A stretch of DNA of 64,000 nt from Heligmosomoides polygyrus polygyrus (GCA_947396885.1 OX377204.1:41625975-41689974), one strand, 5' to 3'. Positions 21,430 to 33,561 are shown, numbered from the stretch's first letter. Program-made: numbers and translations. Notes: generated from the sequence alone by a model not told the origin.

Positions 21430-21797
21430 GCAAAATAATTAGATCGTGTGATAATTTCCAAATTTTCTGTTTTCTGATATCTGTTTTCTGATTTTCTGGC
21501 GTTTTTGGCTTTTCTGTTTTCTGATATCTGTTTTCTGACGAAAGCGATTTTCTGTTTTCTGTTTTCTGGGAAAATTTTCAAAATTTCCGCCCATCCCTGA
21601 TGCCATGCCCGCGATGGGCGCGGGAAGCCATCGCGCCCGCGATGGGCGCGGGAAGCCATCGCGCATGCTGACCGCCACTGTTGCGGCGGCCGCGGCGAGG
21701 TTTTCTTTGACTATTCGGCCGCGTGCGGCGGAATGGCCATGAACTGAGCGCCGCGATGGCATCGCGGCGATGGAAGTATGCCCCCGGCCTTAAAAGG
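21430..21797 (-). repeat. Short repeat with terminal palindrome and CAGAAAA tail
   Basis: On the minus strand it begins TTAAGGCCGGGGGCATACTT, then CGCCGCGATGGCATCGCGGCG (a palindrome, inner part at about 21751-21771). It ends in repeated CAGAAAAC blocks (21460-21570). A 28-bp direct repeat (GCCCGCGATGGGCGCGGG...) is present twice at about 21607-21662. Same family as 15190-15530. Confidence 0.5.
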
Positions 21798-22065
21798 CCC
21801 AGACAGGTCTTTCCGGTACGCTTCCATGACACAAAGTTTTAAGCATCAATGTCCAGAAGTTTGCACTGTCAGAAGAAAAGTGCCTTGGACCGACAGAAAG
21901 TAGTTCCTTTTTTTGGCCCACAGCAGTGTTCGGGGCGTTTTCGACAGGAGGAGCTCATTACATACCTATTACAAATCCGTACACCTAAGCACTTCCACCA
22001 CCTCCAATTATGTCCGTCATGCTATATTGTAGGCATTTGAAAATCATTCAACGACATATGACCTT

Positions 22066-22302
22066 ATGAAACTTTCTAGACAGCGTTCTTTCCGATTCGT
22101 AGAAAAGGATTGTGATTTAGTCTCTCATCTCTGTCACATTTTACCCAATATGCGGCTCCAGACGCAAGTCCTCACGAACATTCGGGCGATGCTGCCGAAT
22201 CGCGCTTCTGTGAACTGGGAAATGCTGCTGGGTACACTAGACAAAGAACGCAAGCTTCATTTCCTCCGAATGGTCGCTGTCATACGTTTGTTTCAAATCT
22301 AG
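22066..22302 (+). CDS. Candidate exon of unknown function
   Basis: An ATG-started frame of 78 codons with protein-like composition (FVEKDCDLVSHLCHIL, QVLTNIRAMLPNR, NWEMLLGTLDKERKLHFL). A possible acceptor (TTTCTAG) lies just inside it at 22075 and a weak donor (GTTTGT) near 22282. An internal exon of ~206 nt or a small terminal exon is possible. It lies on the opposite strand to the chemoreceptor exons just downstream. No family recognised. Confidence 0.25.
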   Translation: MKLSRQRSFRFVEKDCDLVSHLCHILPNMRLQTQVLTNIRAMLPNRASVNWEMLLGTLDKERKLHFLRMVAVIRLFQI

Positions 22303-22423
22303 ACTAGAAATACACTTAAGAATAAGTGGGGCAACGATAAGACTTCGTCAACCGAGCTACCCTTGCAAGTAGAACCCGTAGAGGTGAATGCTCCTGTCTT
22401 GTTCCATAAATAGATTTGCTATT

Positions 22424-23854
22424 TTATGACCACTGCCGTCGTAGCTGGTCAAGGTAGTCGCCACTTTGGCCTTGTACATCCATTCCGAGAACGTTCTGAA
22501 CCTGCAACATGAGGGTTAAGATTCCAGCAGAGGAGCAGATAACAGTCGGTACAAAGATCTGAACACCAAATGAAAGTTACTGGGAACAAAACACTTGCTG
22601 CTCCGTACTTATGGTTAGAAAACTTTCTAAATTGCTGTGGCCACCGGCTTCTGCTTGGAGCTTAAAACGTGTTCCGACTTGCAGCAAATCGAAGCACATA
22701 CATTTACCTTAATCTGCTCTGAAAAAATCGAATTCTCAATTGTATAGTCATCGCGCAAATTGGCTACTGGGCCCGTCACACAACTTGTTTACGCTTCCTG
22801 ACTTCACGAAACTTACAGAAAATTCCAATTACAGATGACTTTTCAATCTTCTATAGGTTATTCCTTCACTGCTGCAGCTGTAGTTGTATTTCGGTCGGAC
22901 ACCAACTTTCGTGCAAAGCTTAGTAGTGAGCTGAGCTTTTCTTAAAGGATGCTTATTTTTCGCAAACTTTTGACTAACCTCAATCCTGAGATTGTCTGGG
23001 CACTGTCAAGATCGAAGTATCAAAACAGGTCCGAGAACTATACTGGCTACTTGAAAATAAAACCCGTTCTCAAATAACTTTTTTCTTCGCATTCGACTAC
23101 GTTTTGAAGACTCTGCTGTCAACAGTCGAGATTTAAGCTGATGCCAAAATGTCTGAAATGTCATGCCCAGTGCGGTTCGTCACTCTACAAACTCGATCAC
23201 GGAAATAAAGATATACATAGTAGGTGAGAAAACTGCGTTGGTCTTTGTCTTCAACATCTTTCCTCCCTAAGTGCTTGCCTTCACGGAAGCATTACGCTCG
23301 AAAATAAAACGGCGTAACGGAGTTGGTAAAACTGCATACTCCAAGACTATGTTTTCTCTCGCCATCATGTCCTAAATCATAAAATGTTGCCTGCATCAGC
23401 AGTCATAGTGTTGCTCTTCCGGCAGCTCTATAAAACAATGTCCTATCTTTTAGCTGTAGCCCTGCCTTGGTCACAATACACATGCTTGAGAGAGGAGAGT
23501 CAACAATGTGCGAACGCAGGCATGACGGCAGGCGGTGCTCTTTCTTTCGAAAACTGGCGAACACTCACCCTTTCCTTCCTTCTTTCGTTTCCATCATCGA
23601 CTCTTCGGCCCTTGCAACAGGCTCTGACAACGTAGCCCACTGACTCGTGCCGCACAACCACTATAGGAATCAGAAGCTCCGCTACAAGTGATAACTAAAA
23701 AAGGTTCTTCAAGTTCATCACATGCTTCAACTAAAATCTTGATTCACTGTTGATGTTGTGCCGATTTTGTTCTATTTCTTACGATTATGACGTGGTGAGG
23801 AAAGTCTAACACCATAGCGTATGCTCTGGCATTGTCGCAAACTATTGAAGGACA
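22424..23854 (-). CDS. Chemoreceptor (Srab/Sra-like) 3' exons: TM7 and tail
   Basis: Three minus-strand exons with clean signals. Exon 23783-23854 (24 codons, CPSIVCDNARAYAMVLDFP...) lies between TATCGCAG and GTAAGA. Exon 23569-23694 (42 codons, LSLVAELLIPIVVVRHESVG...) lies between TTTTTTAG and GTGAGT. Exon 22424-22501 (VQNVLGMDVQGQ...LRRQWS, then TAA) follows TTGCAG. All junctions are phase 0. The middle exon is a hydrophobic helix ending PIVVVRH and a basic tail (CCKGRR, NERRKER), as in TM7 and the cytoplasmic tail of nematode chemoreceptors. It probably acts in sensory-neuron membranes. Upstream exons may be those at 34.6-40.9 kb; TM6 was not found. Confidence 0.6.
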
Positions 23855-24619
23855 CTGCGATATGTAAAATTTTCGCTTTAATGGCGTGCACTTAATGAGT
23901 AACTACATGGGAACAGCGAGGTTCGGCACCTTTTCTAGCCGTAGATCAAATTCCATGGAATAAACTGTTGGTGTTTTGCATTAAACCACAATTAGTGATA
24001 GAAAGGGAGAAAACCGAGGTTAATCATAACCTCTTTCTGAGAAGCGCTGCGCTACAAGTGTGTCTTATTATAAAATCATCAATACCACATCCGTTTCTAA
24101 AAATTACAGTATCGCATCCCGAGCTAACTTTACCACCCGGTGTTGGAAGTTAACCTGCGGAATATCGAGAGCCAACCAAAAATTGCTGCTCACTTAGGGG
24201 ACAACCATTGGGACCTGGACCGTTGTAAAGATCACTCTTGTAAAGTAAGCGGAACTCGTTCACACTTCTCCATGTATCACAGGACATCAATGGGCCATCC
24301 AAACTTGACCCATAGCGCTTCGAACCGCGTAATTAGCGAAGCTGCAGCAGTAGGATAAGGACTATGTGCAGCGCTGTTCGACACTACATACACCCTATGT
24401 GCAAGACCCAAGCTTGGAGCCGCCAGGAATATCCGACCTCAGTGTTTCTGTATCCAATCCTGAGATGAAAATCCACGTGGTCTGCATTGGATTCCAATGT
24501 GTTCTTTCAAAACTTTTGTACACATCTATCTTGTAGAACGTTTTACGCTTATGTTCAAATGCAGACAAAGCGTCGTTGAAGCCCATAACATGAGCCAAAG
24601 ACTACGGCCAAGATCTCGT
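23855..24619. other. Probable intron or intergenic sequence
   Basis: Short minus-strand open stretches are present (e.g. 24395-24598, 67 codons; another near 24230-24350) with exon-like composition, but no frame could be joined to the neighbouring chemoreceptor exons in phase. Confidence 0.3.
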
Positions 24620-25475
24620 CACTGCCAGAGCTTGCCAGAACTGGTTCAAGAGATTTAGAGGAGGAGACTTTGCTCTGAAGAACGTGGACCGCGAAAGACC
24701 ATGTCAGCAGTTCGAAGACGATGAATTATATACAAGCTTTACTCAATGAAGATGCTGCCAACGCAACAATAGCTAGCTGACTTTCTAGGTGTAACTGGCA
24801 AAGCAGTTTCGAAACGTTTACATGAAATGGGCAAGATTCAGAAAGAAGGACGTTGGGTGTCACATTAACTGACGCAACGCCAATAAGAAACCGAAGAACC
24901 ACGTGCGAAATCTTGATTGAACGGCAACGAAGGAGATCTTTTCTGTATGATCACCGGAGATGAAAAATGAGTACAAAATGAGTACGTATATTTCGACAAC
25001 CCGAAGCGGAAACGCTCATTCGTGAACAGATCCAGGAAAGACGACAAAGTTAACTTAAGGCCCAAATTACACGGGAAAAAAAGGTGTTGGTCAGTATTTG
25101 GTTGGACCAGAAAGGAATTCTGTATTACGAGCTCCTGCAACCTGGCGAAAAGGTGACAGCTACTTACTCTGAGTCGGGAAGAAGCCAGGATACGACCACA
25201 ATGGTCACCTAGACATGAGTGCCCAATATTGTTTCATGACAATGTCCGGCCTCATGCTGTTCGAAAAAGAAGATTTAGAAGAAATGAAGTGGGAAGTTTT
25301 ACTTCACCCGCCGTACAGTGCAGAATTGCATCATCTGACTAACGCTCGTTCAGATCATGGATTAGCGGAGAAGGACCTCACCAAACACGCTCATGGATTA
25401 GCGGAGAAGAACTTTACCAAACACAAGGCGTTCGAAAAATGGCTTGATGAATGGGTCACCGATTATGGTTAATAA
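24620..25475 (+). mobile_element. Mariner transposon remnant, heavily mutated
   Basis: Plus-strand text follows a mariner transposase in order, across many frame changes: a DELYTSF start region, CSPEMKNEY with ENPKRKRSF (equivalent of the first catalytic block), SVFGWTRKEF and ELLQP, a Phe-His-Asp-Asn block near 25232, then VLLHPPYSAELHHLT. A ~27-bp segment (CATGGATTAGCGGAGAAG) is duplicated at 25357 and 25391. Terminal repeats are not recognised. Dead copy. Confidence 0.7.
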
Positions 25476-25659
25476 AAGTTTGTTGAAAACAATTCGAAAA
25501 TTTATTCTCGTAAAAAACGAACCTTCATAGTTGTGCGCCTAATAGGATGAAGGACGGCGCTAGTTAGTCCCTTTGTGGGATGCGCCACGTAGTCCACTAC
25601 AACGGGAAATCGAGCAGATGAATGAGTCCGCGCTTTATTCTTCCCAGGCGTGTGGGGGT

Positions 25660-25780
25660 GCAGCCGTAGGAGAGGCTGGCCGTCGCGCGCACTCTGTTGC
25701 ATGTCCTTGTTTCGGGTTTCTCGGCTAGCCCAACCAAGACTTCCTTCCCTCCGAGATCGATGAATTGGTACCAGACTTGT
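25660..25780 (+). repeat. tRNA-derived SINE-like copy 2
   Basis: Contains GCGCACTCTGTTGCATGTCC, TTTCGGGTTTCTCGG, then GCCCAACCAAGACTTCC and CTCCGAGATCGATG, the same order as the copies at 33.2 and 44.1 kb. Confidence 0.35.
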
Positions 25781-26106
25781 CGGGGAATAGGAAACAGACA
25801 AGCCTATCGGCTGGCCACCGCGTTCAACACATATGTCAAATATCAAATTTGCTTTCAAAATATTCCGTAGAAGAAGAAGAAGCTTGGCGAATAACGACTA
25901 ATTACATAACGTCGTCTTTTCTCCAGGAACTAAGAATCACGATCCGTGGAGCACACGTAAGCTGGCCCCACCACGCGCTCTTTTTGGATATAAGACGTAA
26001 AAATCTACACGGTTCTTCTCAAAAGTCCTTACTATATATAAAGCAGCAAGCGTGTGTGTGTGCGTGTGTCTGTCTGTCCGTCACACTTGAGTTGGGGCGC
26101 GGCAGC

Positions 26107-26450
26107 TGAACACGTCGGCAACCGTGCATGGCGAGCCGCAGACGTGCCGAACACGTCGGCGACCGCGCATGGCGAGCCGCAGACGTGCCGAACACGTCGG
26201 CAACCCTGCATGGCGAGCCGCAGACGTGCCGAACACGTCGGCAACCCTGCATGGCGAGCCGTAGACGTGCCGAGCACGTCGGCGACCGCGCATGGCGAGC
26301 CGCAGACGTGCCGAACACGTCGGCAACCCTGCATGGCGAGCCGTAGACGTGCCGAGCACGTCGGCGACCGTGCATGGCGAGCCGTAGACGTGCCGAACAC
26401 GTCGGCAACCATGCATGGCGAGCCGTAGACGTGCCAAACACGTCGGCGGT
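26107..26450 (+). repeat. 41-bp minisatellite, about 8 copies
   Basis: Unit GACGTGCCGAACACGTCGGC plus AACCCTGCATGGCGAGCCGCA. Copies vary mainly at CGACCGCGC/CAACCCTGC and GCCGCA/GCCGTA. Because 41 is not a multiple of three, each strand shows long repetitive open frames in rotation; these are not taken as proteins. Confidence 0.85.
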
Positions 26451-26454
26451 ACAA

Positions 26455-27085
26455 AACTTCAGGCCTGGGGGTAATCGAGGTCGCTGAACACGAATCTGAA
26501 GTCGGATCAATCGATATCGATCGATATTATCGATTTTTTGGGGATGGCGTTCAAGTGGCACGAAACTTCGGCCCTGGGGGTAATCGAGGTCGCTGAACAC
26601 GAATCTGAAGTCGGATCAATCGATATCGATCGATATTATCGATTTTTGAGGATGGCGTTCAAGTGGCGCGAAACTTCGGCCTTGGGGGTAATCGAGGTCG
26701 CTGAACACGAATCTGAAGTCTACCAATCGATATCGATCGATATTATCGATTTTTTGAGGATGGCGTTCAAGTGGCGCGAAACTTCGGCCTTGGGAGTAAT
26801 CGAGGTCGCTGAACACGAATCTGAAGTCGGATCAATCGATATCGATCGATATTATCGATTTTTTGAGGATGACGTTCAAGCGTCACGAAACTTCGGCCCT
26901 GGGGGTAATCGAGGTCGCTTAACACGAATCCGAAGTCTACCAATCGATATCGATCGATATTATCGATTTTTTGAGGATGGCGTTCAAGTGGCGCGAAACT
27001 TCGGCCTTGGGGGTAATCGAGGTCGCTGAACACGAATCTGAAGTCGACCAATCGATATCGATCGATATTATCGATTTTTTGAGGA
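26455..27085 (+). repeat. 108-109 bp minisatellite, about 6 copies
   Basis: GTAATCGAGGTCGCTGAACA recurs at 26471, 26580, 26688, 26796, 26905 and 27013. Each unit includes a self-complementary ATCGATATCGATCGATATT stretch and GATGGCGTTCAAG. Units of 108 bp are 36 codons, so a frame stays open through several copies on both strands; no start or splice context supports a gene. Confidence 0.85.
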
Positions 27086-27250
27086 TCACGTCGAGAAAGA
27101 TCAGCCGATCCATCTCGATTAACATAATGGTCAGAAGGCCTAGGAAAGAATAGGAAACCCGTAGCGGCCATGGCGTCCTATTCTCGGGGTTTGGGGGCGA
27201 AGCCCCCAACCAGTCGTAGGCGGCCGCTAGGCCGCCGAACGACTGGTATC

Positions 27251-27747
27251 TCAATAATATCTAAATCTAAAATATCATAGTCACTGAATGGTAAGCTACA
27301 TCACAGAAACAGGTTGCATTAAGGGACCCACCAATCGACAGATCAAGAACGTCGTCATATAATTCTTGTTGCTGCATTTTACTGCATCGAACATCATGCC
27401 CACATCGAAAAATCTAGAGCTGATCAAATCCACCAACGTCACCATCGTGTCCAATATAATAACTGGAACAACCAGTCTATAATTACTTTATGATTCACCA
27501 ACAGTGTCGCTGATCGTATTGTGACCCTCTCACCTTACAGCGCGCACGTTCTCTGCAAGTTGGTATCTAGTGGAGAGAGAACGCCTCCCTCCTCGGTACG
27601 CCAATAATAGGTGTTTGTTTATGAAATACAGAGCAATCAAGAGCTGGAACAAACTTCTTCTTTACGCATAATCTCTACAACAAAGGGATAGATAGAGGTG
27701 GGACTCCTCACCATCAGTCCTACCGCAATGTGTGATTCGATAACAAT
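27251..27747. other. Unassigned sequence
   Basis: No gene or repeat recognised. Confidence 0.35.
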
Positions 27748-29420
27748 ATTTATTTATTTATTTATACGTGGATATCCACGCAAAAAATAGAACAAACAGA
27801 ACATGCACATTAAGAACCAGAACAGAGCGAATAGAAATATACTGCTAGGTATAAGCGACAGACAGCGGCAACAGTTAGAAGCAAATTACTAAGGAACATC
27901 CTGGAGATACCTGTCAATAAGCCTTTTGTATTGCCTTAGCGATTTTGGTAAAATGTTTTTCTTCGAAAACTTTTGAATTTCGGTTCCAGCTCGGCCTGTG
28001 AAAAACGTAGACCTTATATTACTTCTAGCTTTTGGAATCTGGATCTTCATCTGACCATCTCTAGTAATCGAGCAAGATAGTGAATAAAATTCCTGAAGAG
28101 GAAGATCCAACATGCCATTGATCAGCTTATATATGGTGATTAGATTATATCGTTTCCCACGAAAAGCAAGGGTGCGTAAATTTAAGAGTTTGTTTCTCTC
28201 AAGAGCCGATGGAATGTTAGCATAATTACACCCGTGTACTCTTATCCAGGGCTTTCTTGTAAAGCTATTTTGTACAGATTCCAATCTAGAGATTTCACGC
28301 TTGGACTAAATACTGTGGTACCCTATCCAAGTACATGCATGACATGTGTTTTGTATGCGAGCACCATGTGAACGACCGAATTTGTTTTCAATGATTTAAA
28401 GATATTATGCACGATTCTGCCAGCTTTCTTAGCCGCATCTTCGCAATGTTGCCTGAAGGAAAGCTTTGTGTCTAGAATGAAACCTAGGTCCCGCACAGTA
28501 GGTGCACTATTGAGTGGCTGATGATCAAGATGATAGACCTTTCTATTGACGTGCTCCCCAATGTGAAATACTTTCGACTTTTGACCGGATAATGGAAGAT
28601 TCCACTTAGCTGATCAATCAGCAATTGAATTTATTGCAGATTGAAGGGCATTGTGATCTTCCTCATTCACAATGTTTTTGTATATTTTGATGTCATCAGC
28701 AAACATTTTGCAGATGACACCGTGTTGATCAATTGAGGAGGGAATCCCAGAAGTATATATAATAAAAAGAATTAGAGAAAGGACGCCACCCTGTAGGACA
28801 CCACTAGTAACCGGGTATGATTCAGAAAGCGATTCGCTGACTCTAACTTGGAAGGACCTGTTTGTTAAAAAGTTTTTAACCCAGTTAATTATTCTAGTAT
28901 GGACACCTATTCTTACAAGGCTAAAGATCAATTTGCTGAATGGAACTTTGTCAAAAGCTTTCATAAAATCAAAATAGATGACGTCTACATTAAACTTTTG
29001 ATCAAGAGCCTGTGTTCAGCCATTCAGTGCCGACAGCATTAATGTCTCGGTAGACCTACCAGTTCCTAAGCCGTGCTGGTTTTTGGGAATAAGCGAATTC
29101 TATTCAAGGTAAGCAACAAGAGCTGTTTTGAGCTTTCTTTCAAATACCCTTGCGAAAACCGAGGTGATGCTTATGGGACGGTAGTTTGCGGCCAGATTGT
29201 AGGGTGCTTTCTTTGGGATTGGAGTAACGAACGAGTGTTTCCAACGAACAGGTACTTCACCTAACATGTAGCTGGCGTTAAATATATGCACAAGCGGGTA
29301 AGATATGGCAATGGCAACTTTCCGAATAAAATATGATGGTACATCATCTGGAGTAATGGTGTAGTTCGCGAGCGAAGTAGATAGGTCCTTGATAGGTCTT
29401 TCTTTTAATATGACACTCAT
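27748..29420 (-). mobile_element. CR1/Jockey-type non-LTR retrotransposon, 5'-truncated
   Basis: Minus-strand blocks, in order: TITPDDVPSYFIRKVA, RWKHSFVTPIPKKAP, NYRPISITSVFARVFERKL (29100-29420); MKAFDKVPFSKLIF, SGVLQGGVLS, FADDIKIYKN (28614-28964); and a C-terminal NYANIPSALERN...NLRTLAFRGKRYNLITIYKL region (27889-28284). It ends in an (AAAT)n-type tail at about 27750-27770 after a GTGGATATCCAC palindrome. The Q-G-G-V-L-S text and F-A-D-D box are from the reverse transcriptase. The endonuclease is absent, and frameshifts separate the blocks. A dead, 5'-truncated insertion. Confidence 0.85.
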
Positions 29421-29527
29421 TAAATCAAATACGCAAGGCCTAAAGGCCTTACTGATAAGTATTTCTTACATTCCATCACAACTAACCATTTTTCAGTGAT
29501 CTATTTATCTACCCTATCTGTACTAGC

Positions 29528-32500
29528 TACGGATCTCCCTCGATAGAGAGCCTTCGGCCTCTCTTGTTAAGGGGGATCTCGGGCCGCTTGTCGCAGGGCC
29601 ACGTGGCGCGTCCCCGGGTGGTGGATAGGGGGAAAAACGCGAACTAAATGCGACCGTGTACTGCCCAGAGACGCCGGTGGAGGGGATGGACTCCTTGCTC
29701 CAGCTATGTCGGGTCGACGCGTTCCTTGTGCGTGGGAGCGGGATGTTCATGCACAGTGTGCGTGGATGTGTTCGCGTCTTGCGGATTGTAACTGTGTCGG
29801 CTCGGTCAAAAGCTTGCACTCGGTAGACTGGGAGTACATGTAAGGCCACTCGAGGCCGCCTCAAAAGTCTCGCCCCTCCCTTCGGGCTGTCTGGCTGGCT
29901 GCCCGGAGTTCTTCGCCCGCACGACAGAGCATGACTAGCTACCGTGTTGTTGCAAGTCGCAGTCAAACACATCAACACTAAAGGGATTCATTCCCTTGAC
30001 CCCGAAGAGCCCCCATTTCTGCAGCGATGGGAAGGACGAGTACGGAGAGGCTGCTAAAATCTCAGGGCCTAACCAGGCTGCGCAAATTAAGAAAGACTAG
30101 GATGACGATCTGTACTTACAACGAACGCACACTTGTATCGGAAGTATCCGTCAAGACCTGATGATGCAAGCCAGGAAGATCAAGTACGACGTCATCGGAC
30201 TGATCGAGACGAGAAGACATCACTCCCTACTGCCGCCTACGACTCCGGAGAAGAACTGTTCCTCGGAACATGCGACAGTAGGGGAGTAGGCGGCGTTGGT
30301 GTCCTCGTCAACACGCACTTGGCCATGAACATCGGTTCGTACGAGTCTCTGACAAGCCGAATCGGACGTCTGCGACTGAAGCGATGTGGCTCCGTGCCAG
30401 CTTTGACTGCGTTCGCGTATGCACACACATCCGACTACGACGACGATGAGGTCGAAGCCTTCTACGTGGAGCTGGAGAAGTTCTATAATGAAGATCACAC
30501 CTCCTACAAGGTGATTGTCGGTGACTTCAACGCCAAGTTCGGGCCATGAAGGTCGCCGGAAGAACTTCACATCGCAACCCACGGTTTGGAGTGGAATGAG
30601 CAAGGTGAAAGGCTGTCTGAGTTTATCATGTCGACCAAGACCATCCATGGAAACTCACCGCCTCCTTCGCGCGAGGTTCCGCTTTCCTCGTCAAGGAGAG
30701 AAGGCCGCGAAGTTCAAGAAGAGAATTCCCTGAACAACCATCAACTGGGACATGAAAACCACTCTTGCCGACCTTTGGGAAGATGGCGTCATGGACAACG
30801 CCAATGAGGAATACGACCGCTTCGTGCACCATCTCCACGATAGTGCTAAGGGAGCCGAATGCTTGAAGACTAGAGACGTCTGTCTCCGGAAACTCTCGAG
30901 CTTATAAGCCAGCGTGGAGCAGCGCGAGCGTCAGGCAACTCCCAGCTGCTTTCGGGCATGCGAAGTTATGCAGAGCGGCGATAAAGGAAGATCTCAAGGA
31001 GAGAAGGGCGGAAGTGTTGGCTGAAGCAGCAGAGGCAGGTCTGAGCATCCGCAATGCCCGCCGGAACTTCGCCAACTTCAAGACCAAGATGACCGCTCTC
31101 CAACGTCCTGACGGAACCGTCACTTCTTCCAGAAGGACAATGGAGAAGGTCATCCACAACTTCTAATCCGAATTCTTCGATAGCCAGGTCCACCTGCCCC
31201 ATGCCATCTTCCGCAGGATGGATACGTCGTTCCTCCTTCCGAAATCCGACGCGCCATCTCGTCGGTGAAGAAACGTACAGCGCCCGGTCCCGATAGGATC
31301 AGACCTGATCACCTGAAGAACCTCCCGCCGGCGCTCATCAACACCCTGGCGCGGCTCTTCACACGATACCTGTCGGAGTGCAAAGTTCCATCTCAAGGTC
31401 CATCTCAAGTGGAAGACCAGCAGGACCGTCTTGCTTTACAAGAAGGGAGACGTGCACGACATTGGCAACTATCGCCCGATCTGCCCGCTGTCCGTAGTCT
31501 ACAAACTGTTCACTCAAGGGATCCTGAATAGGATTAGCAGAACGCTGAACGAAAGACAATCATGCGAACAAGCAGGATTTCGGAGAGGATTCAGCACGAT
31601 CGACCACACACACCATTACTAAGCTCATCGAAGTGTCGCGAGAGTACAAGCTGCCGCTGTGCCTTAGTTCATCGACTTGAAGACTCCGTCGAGACCGAAG
31701 CGGTTCTGGAAGCCCTGCTCACTCAGGGCGTTCCTACTCAGTACATCAGAGTCCTTCGAGAGCTGTACAGTGGATTCACGACCAAGATCTCGTTGTAGAT
31801 CTCAGATTCTACAACGACGTCCTCATCGACGTAAAGAGAGGGGTCCGGCAGGGGGGTACCATATCCCCGAAGCTCTTCAGCGCTACCCTCGAAAACGTCA
31901 TGAGCGAACTAGAATGGGAAGACATGGGAGTGAAGGTCGACGGGCGGCAGCTGCACCATCTGCGCTTCGATGACGACATCGTGCTCATAACACCGAGCAT
32001 CAGTCGGGCGGAGCGAATGCTGGCCGACTTCGATCGTGTATGTGGGAACGTTGGACTGCAGCTGAATCTTACGAAGACAATGTTCATGAGGAACGGACAA
32101 GTTCCTGATGCCCCATTCTCGCCATACGGAATGATCAAATACCGAATGCTCCAGCTACGTGTATCTGGGTCGCGAAGTCAACATGGCCAACGACTTAGTA
32201 CCAGAGCTGAGCAGGAGGAAAGGAGCTGCTTGGGGAGCTTTCAAGAGCGTCGAAGAAGTTGTGAAGAAGACGAAGAACGTCCGACTCCGTGCCCACCCAT
32301 TCGACTCCACTGTTCTTCCTGCCCTAACATACGCCTCAGAGACCTGGGCTATGCGAAAGCAGGATGAACACGCGATCAGCATCGCGCAGTGTGGAATCGA
32401 GAGGACGATGGTCGGAGTGACACGACTCACGCAACTGAGAGAAGGCCTCCGGTGTTCCGAGCTCCGCCGACGTTCGAAGATCAAAGACGCTGTCGCGTGG

Positions 32501-32790
32501 GCCAATTTGTCGAAAATTAGGTGGGCCGGCCACGTAATGCGATTCGCAGACACCCGCTGGACGAGAGCCGTCACGAACTGGACTCCGCGGGATGTCAAGA
32601 GAACACCAGGACGCCCACCAACGCGTTAGTCGGACTTCTTCGTGAAAGCCCTGAACGACCGCTATGACGCTCTTCATGTCCCTCGAGCGAGGAGGATCCA
32701 TTGGAGCACTCTGGCACGTGACAGGGACGAATGGAGATGCTGCTGGTGCCCGCTCAGCAAGTCGATGATCAACGGGACGACAGGTGATAC
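29528..32790 (+). mobile_element. Decayed RTE retrotransposon, second copy
   Basis: Collinear with the intact element at 17232: same 5' leader (CGGATCTCCCTCGATAGAGA), same ORF start region (30026 onward), same 3' end (GACGACAGGTGATACAG). The ORF is broken by small deletions and stops: a stop replaces the codon after FGP near 30547; blocks are lost near 30650, 30870 and 31670; an internal GATCTC duplication occurs near 31795; the FADD box reads FDDD at about 31965. No clear target duplication is seen. It cannot encode a working protein. Confidence 0.9.
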
Positions 32791-33184
32791 AGTTTACTTG
32801 AAGAAGGTAGATGTTCTCTCTTTAATGGATTCAATATGGTTCAAAGAATGTTCTAGACAAGAACAAGGAATAAGAAATATTAAATTCCATCTGAAAGATG
32901 ACAAACTCACCATACAGACACAGCAAGACAAACTCAGCAAAATGAAATCCTTCGCGGAAGCACCTGGAAGAATTAAACACTGAGAAGCGAAGCAGTGCTG
33001 TGAGCAGGTATAACGTAGAGCGGTTTCATCGAACAACAGCAAACGGCAGACACAAGGCTAGTTCCTTACAGCGCAGAGGATTTCCGTTCGTGAAACCGGT
33101 TTGTTCAACTATGAAAAGATGCAAAAATATCGTTGGAATCAGTGAGTGAAATTGTGTCATCTTGCTACTTCTATGTACTTTATT
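32791..33184. other. Unassigned sequence
   Basis: No gene or repeat recognised. Confidence 0.3.
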
Positions 33185-33425
33185 TGGTCGCGTGCTGGAT
33201 TAGTTAGAAGACGCGCCGGTTGTCGCACGCGCGCGGGATCGAGTTTTTTGGTTAGAGTGCCTCGACGCCCAACCAAGCTCTCCATTCTTCCGGAGTAGAT
33301 GAAGTTGTTTATCGAGTGACAACCGTCAGTCGTTGTTGAAGTGGTCACTTCGCTTTCAAACTACTTCCACGACATCCCGCAGACGTCACGTGCGTGATGC
33401 ATCCCACAAAGTGATTGACGCTGAC
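33185..33425 (+). repeat. tRNA-derived SINE-like copy 3
   Basis: TTGGTCGCGTGCTGGATTAG then TTAGAAGACGCG (box A-like), CGCGGGATCGAGTTTTTTGG (box B-like), CCCAACCAAGCTCTCCATTC and TTCCGGAG. It ends after GATGCATCCCACAAAGTGATT, which recurs at 44347. Confidence 0.45.
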
Positions 33426-33561
33426 TTTTAATTTTTTTTGCAATTTTTGAAGAAGAGCGCCTCTTAAGGTTATTTTGAAATATCCAACATTTATAAAATT
33501 ACACGATCAGAAAAGCTCGAGTGCTATGCTTCATTTCAGAAAAATCTATAGCAGATAATTC

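Larger units (their letters stand above)
26026..27250. mobile_element. Possible non-autonomous Helitron-like element with minisatellites
   Basis: The left edge reads TCCTTACTATATATAAAGCA followed by GTGTG and GTCT runs, resembling Helitron 5' ends. The body is two minisatellites. The right edge holds two GC-rich hairpins (GGGGGCGAAGCCCCC near 27191; ACCAGTCG/CGACTGGT near 27210-27248) a short distance before ATCTAA, as Helitron 3' ends have a hairpin followed by CTRR. No Rep/helicase is encoded, and the expected A-T insertion site is not clean, so the class is tentative. Confidence 0.35.

Noticed and set aside
24140..24358. Plus frame and minus-strand exon-like text
   Set aside because: Short, with no consistent splice pair or family match.
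24395..24598. 67-codon minus frame upstream of the chemoreceptor 3' exons
   Set aside because: Considered as an upstream receptor exon, but it has no transmembrane segment and no in-phase splice sites to the neighbouring exons.
26019..26600. Long repetitive open frames on both strands over the 41-bp minisatellite
   Set aside because: They follow from the repeat; a 41-bp unit rotates through all frames, several frames are open at once, and no start or splice context supports translation.
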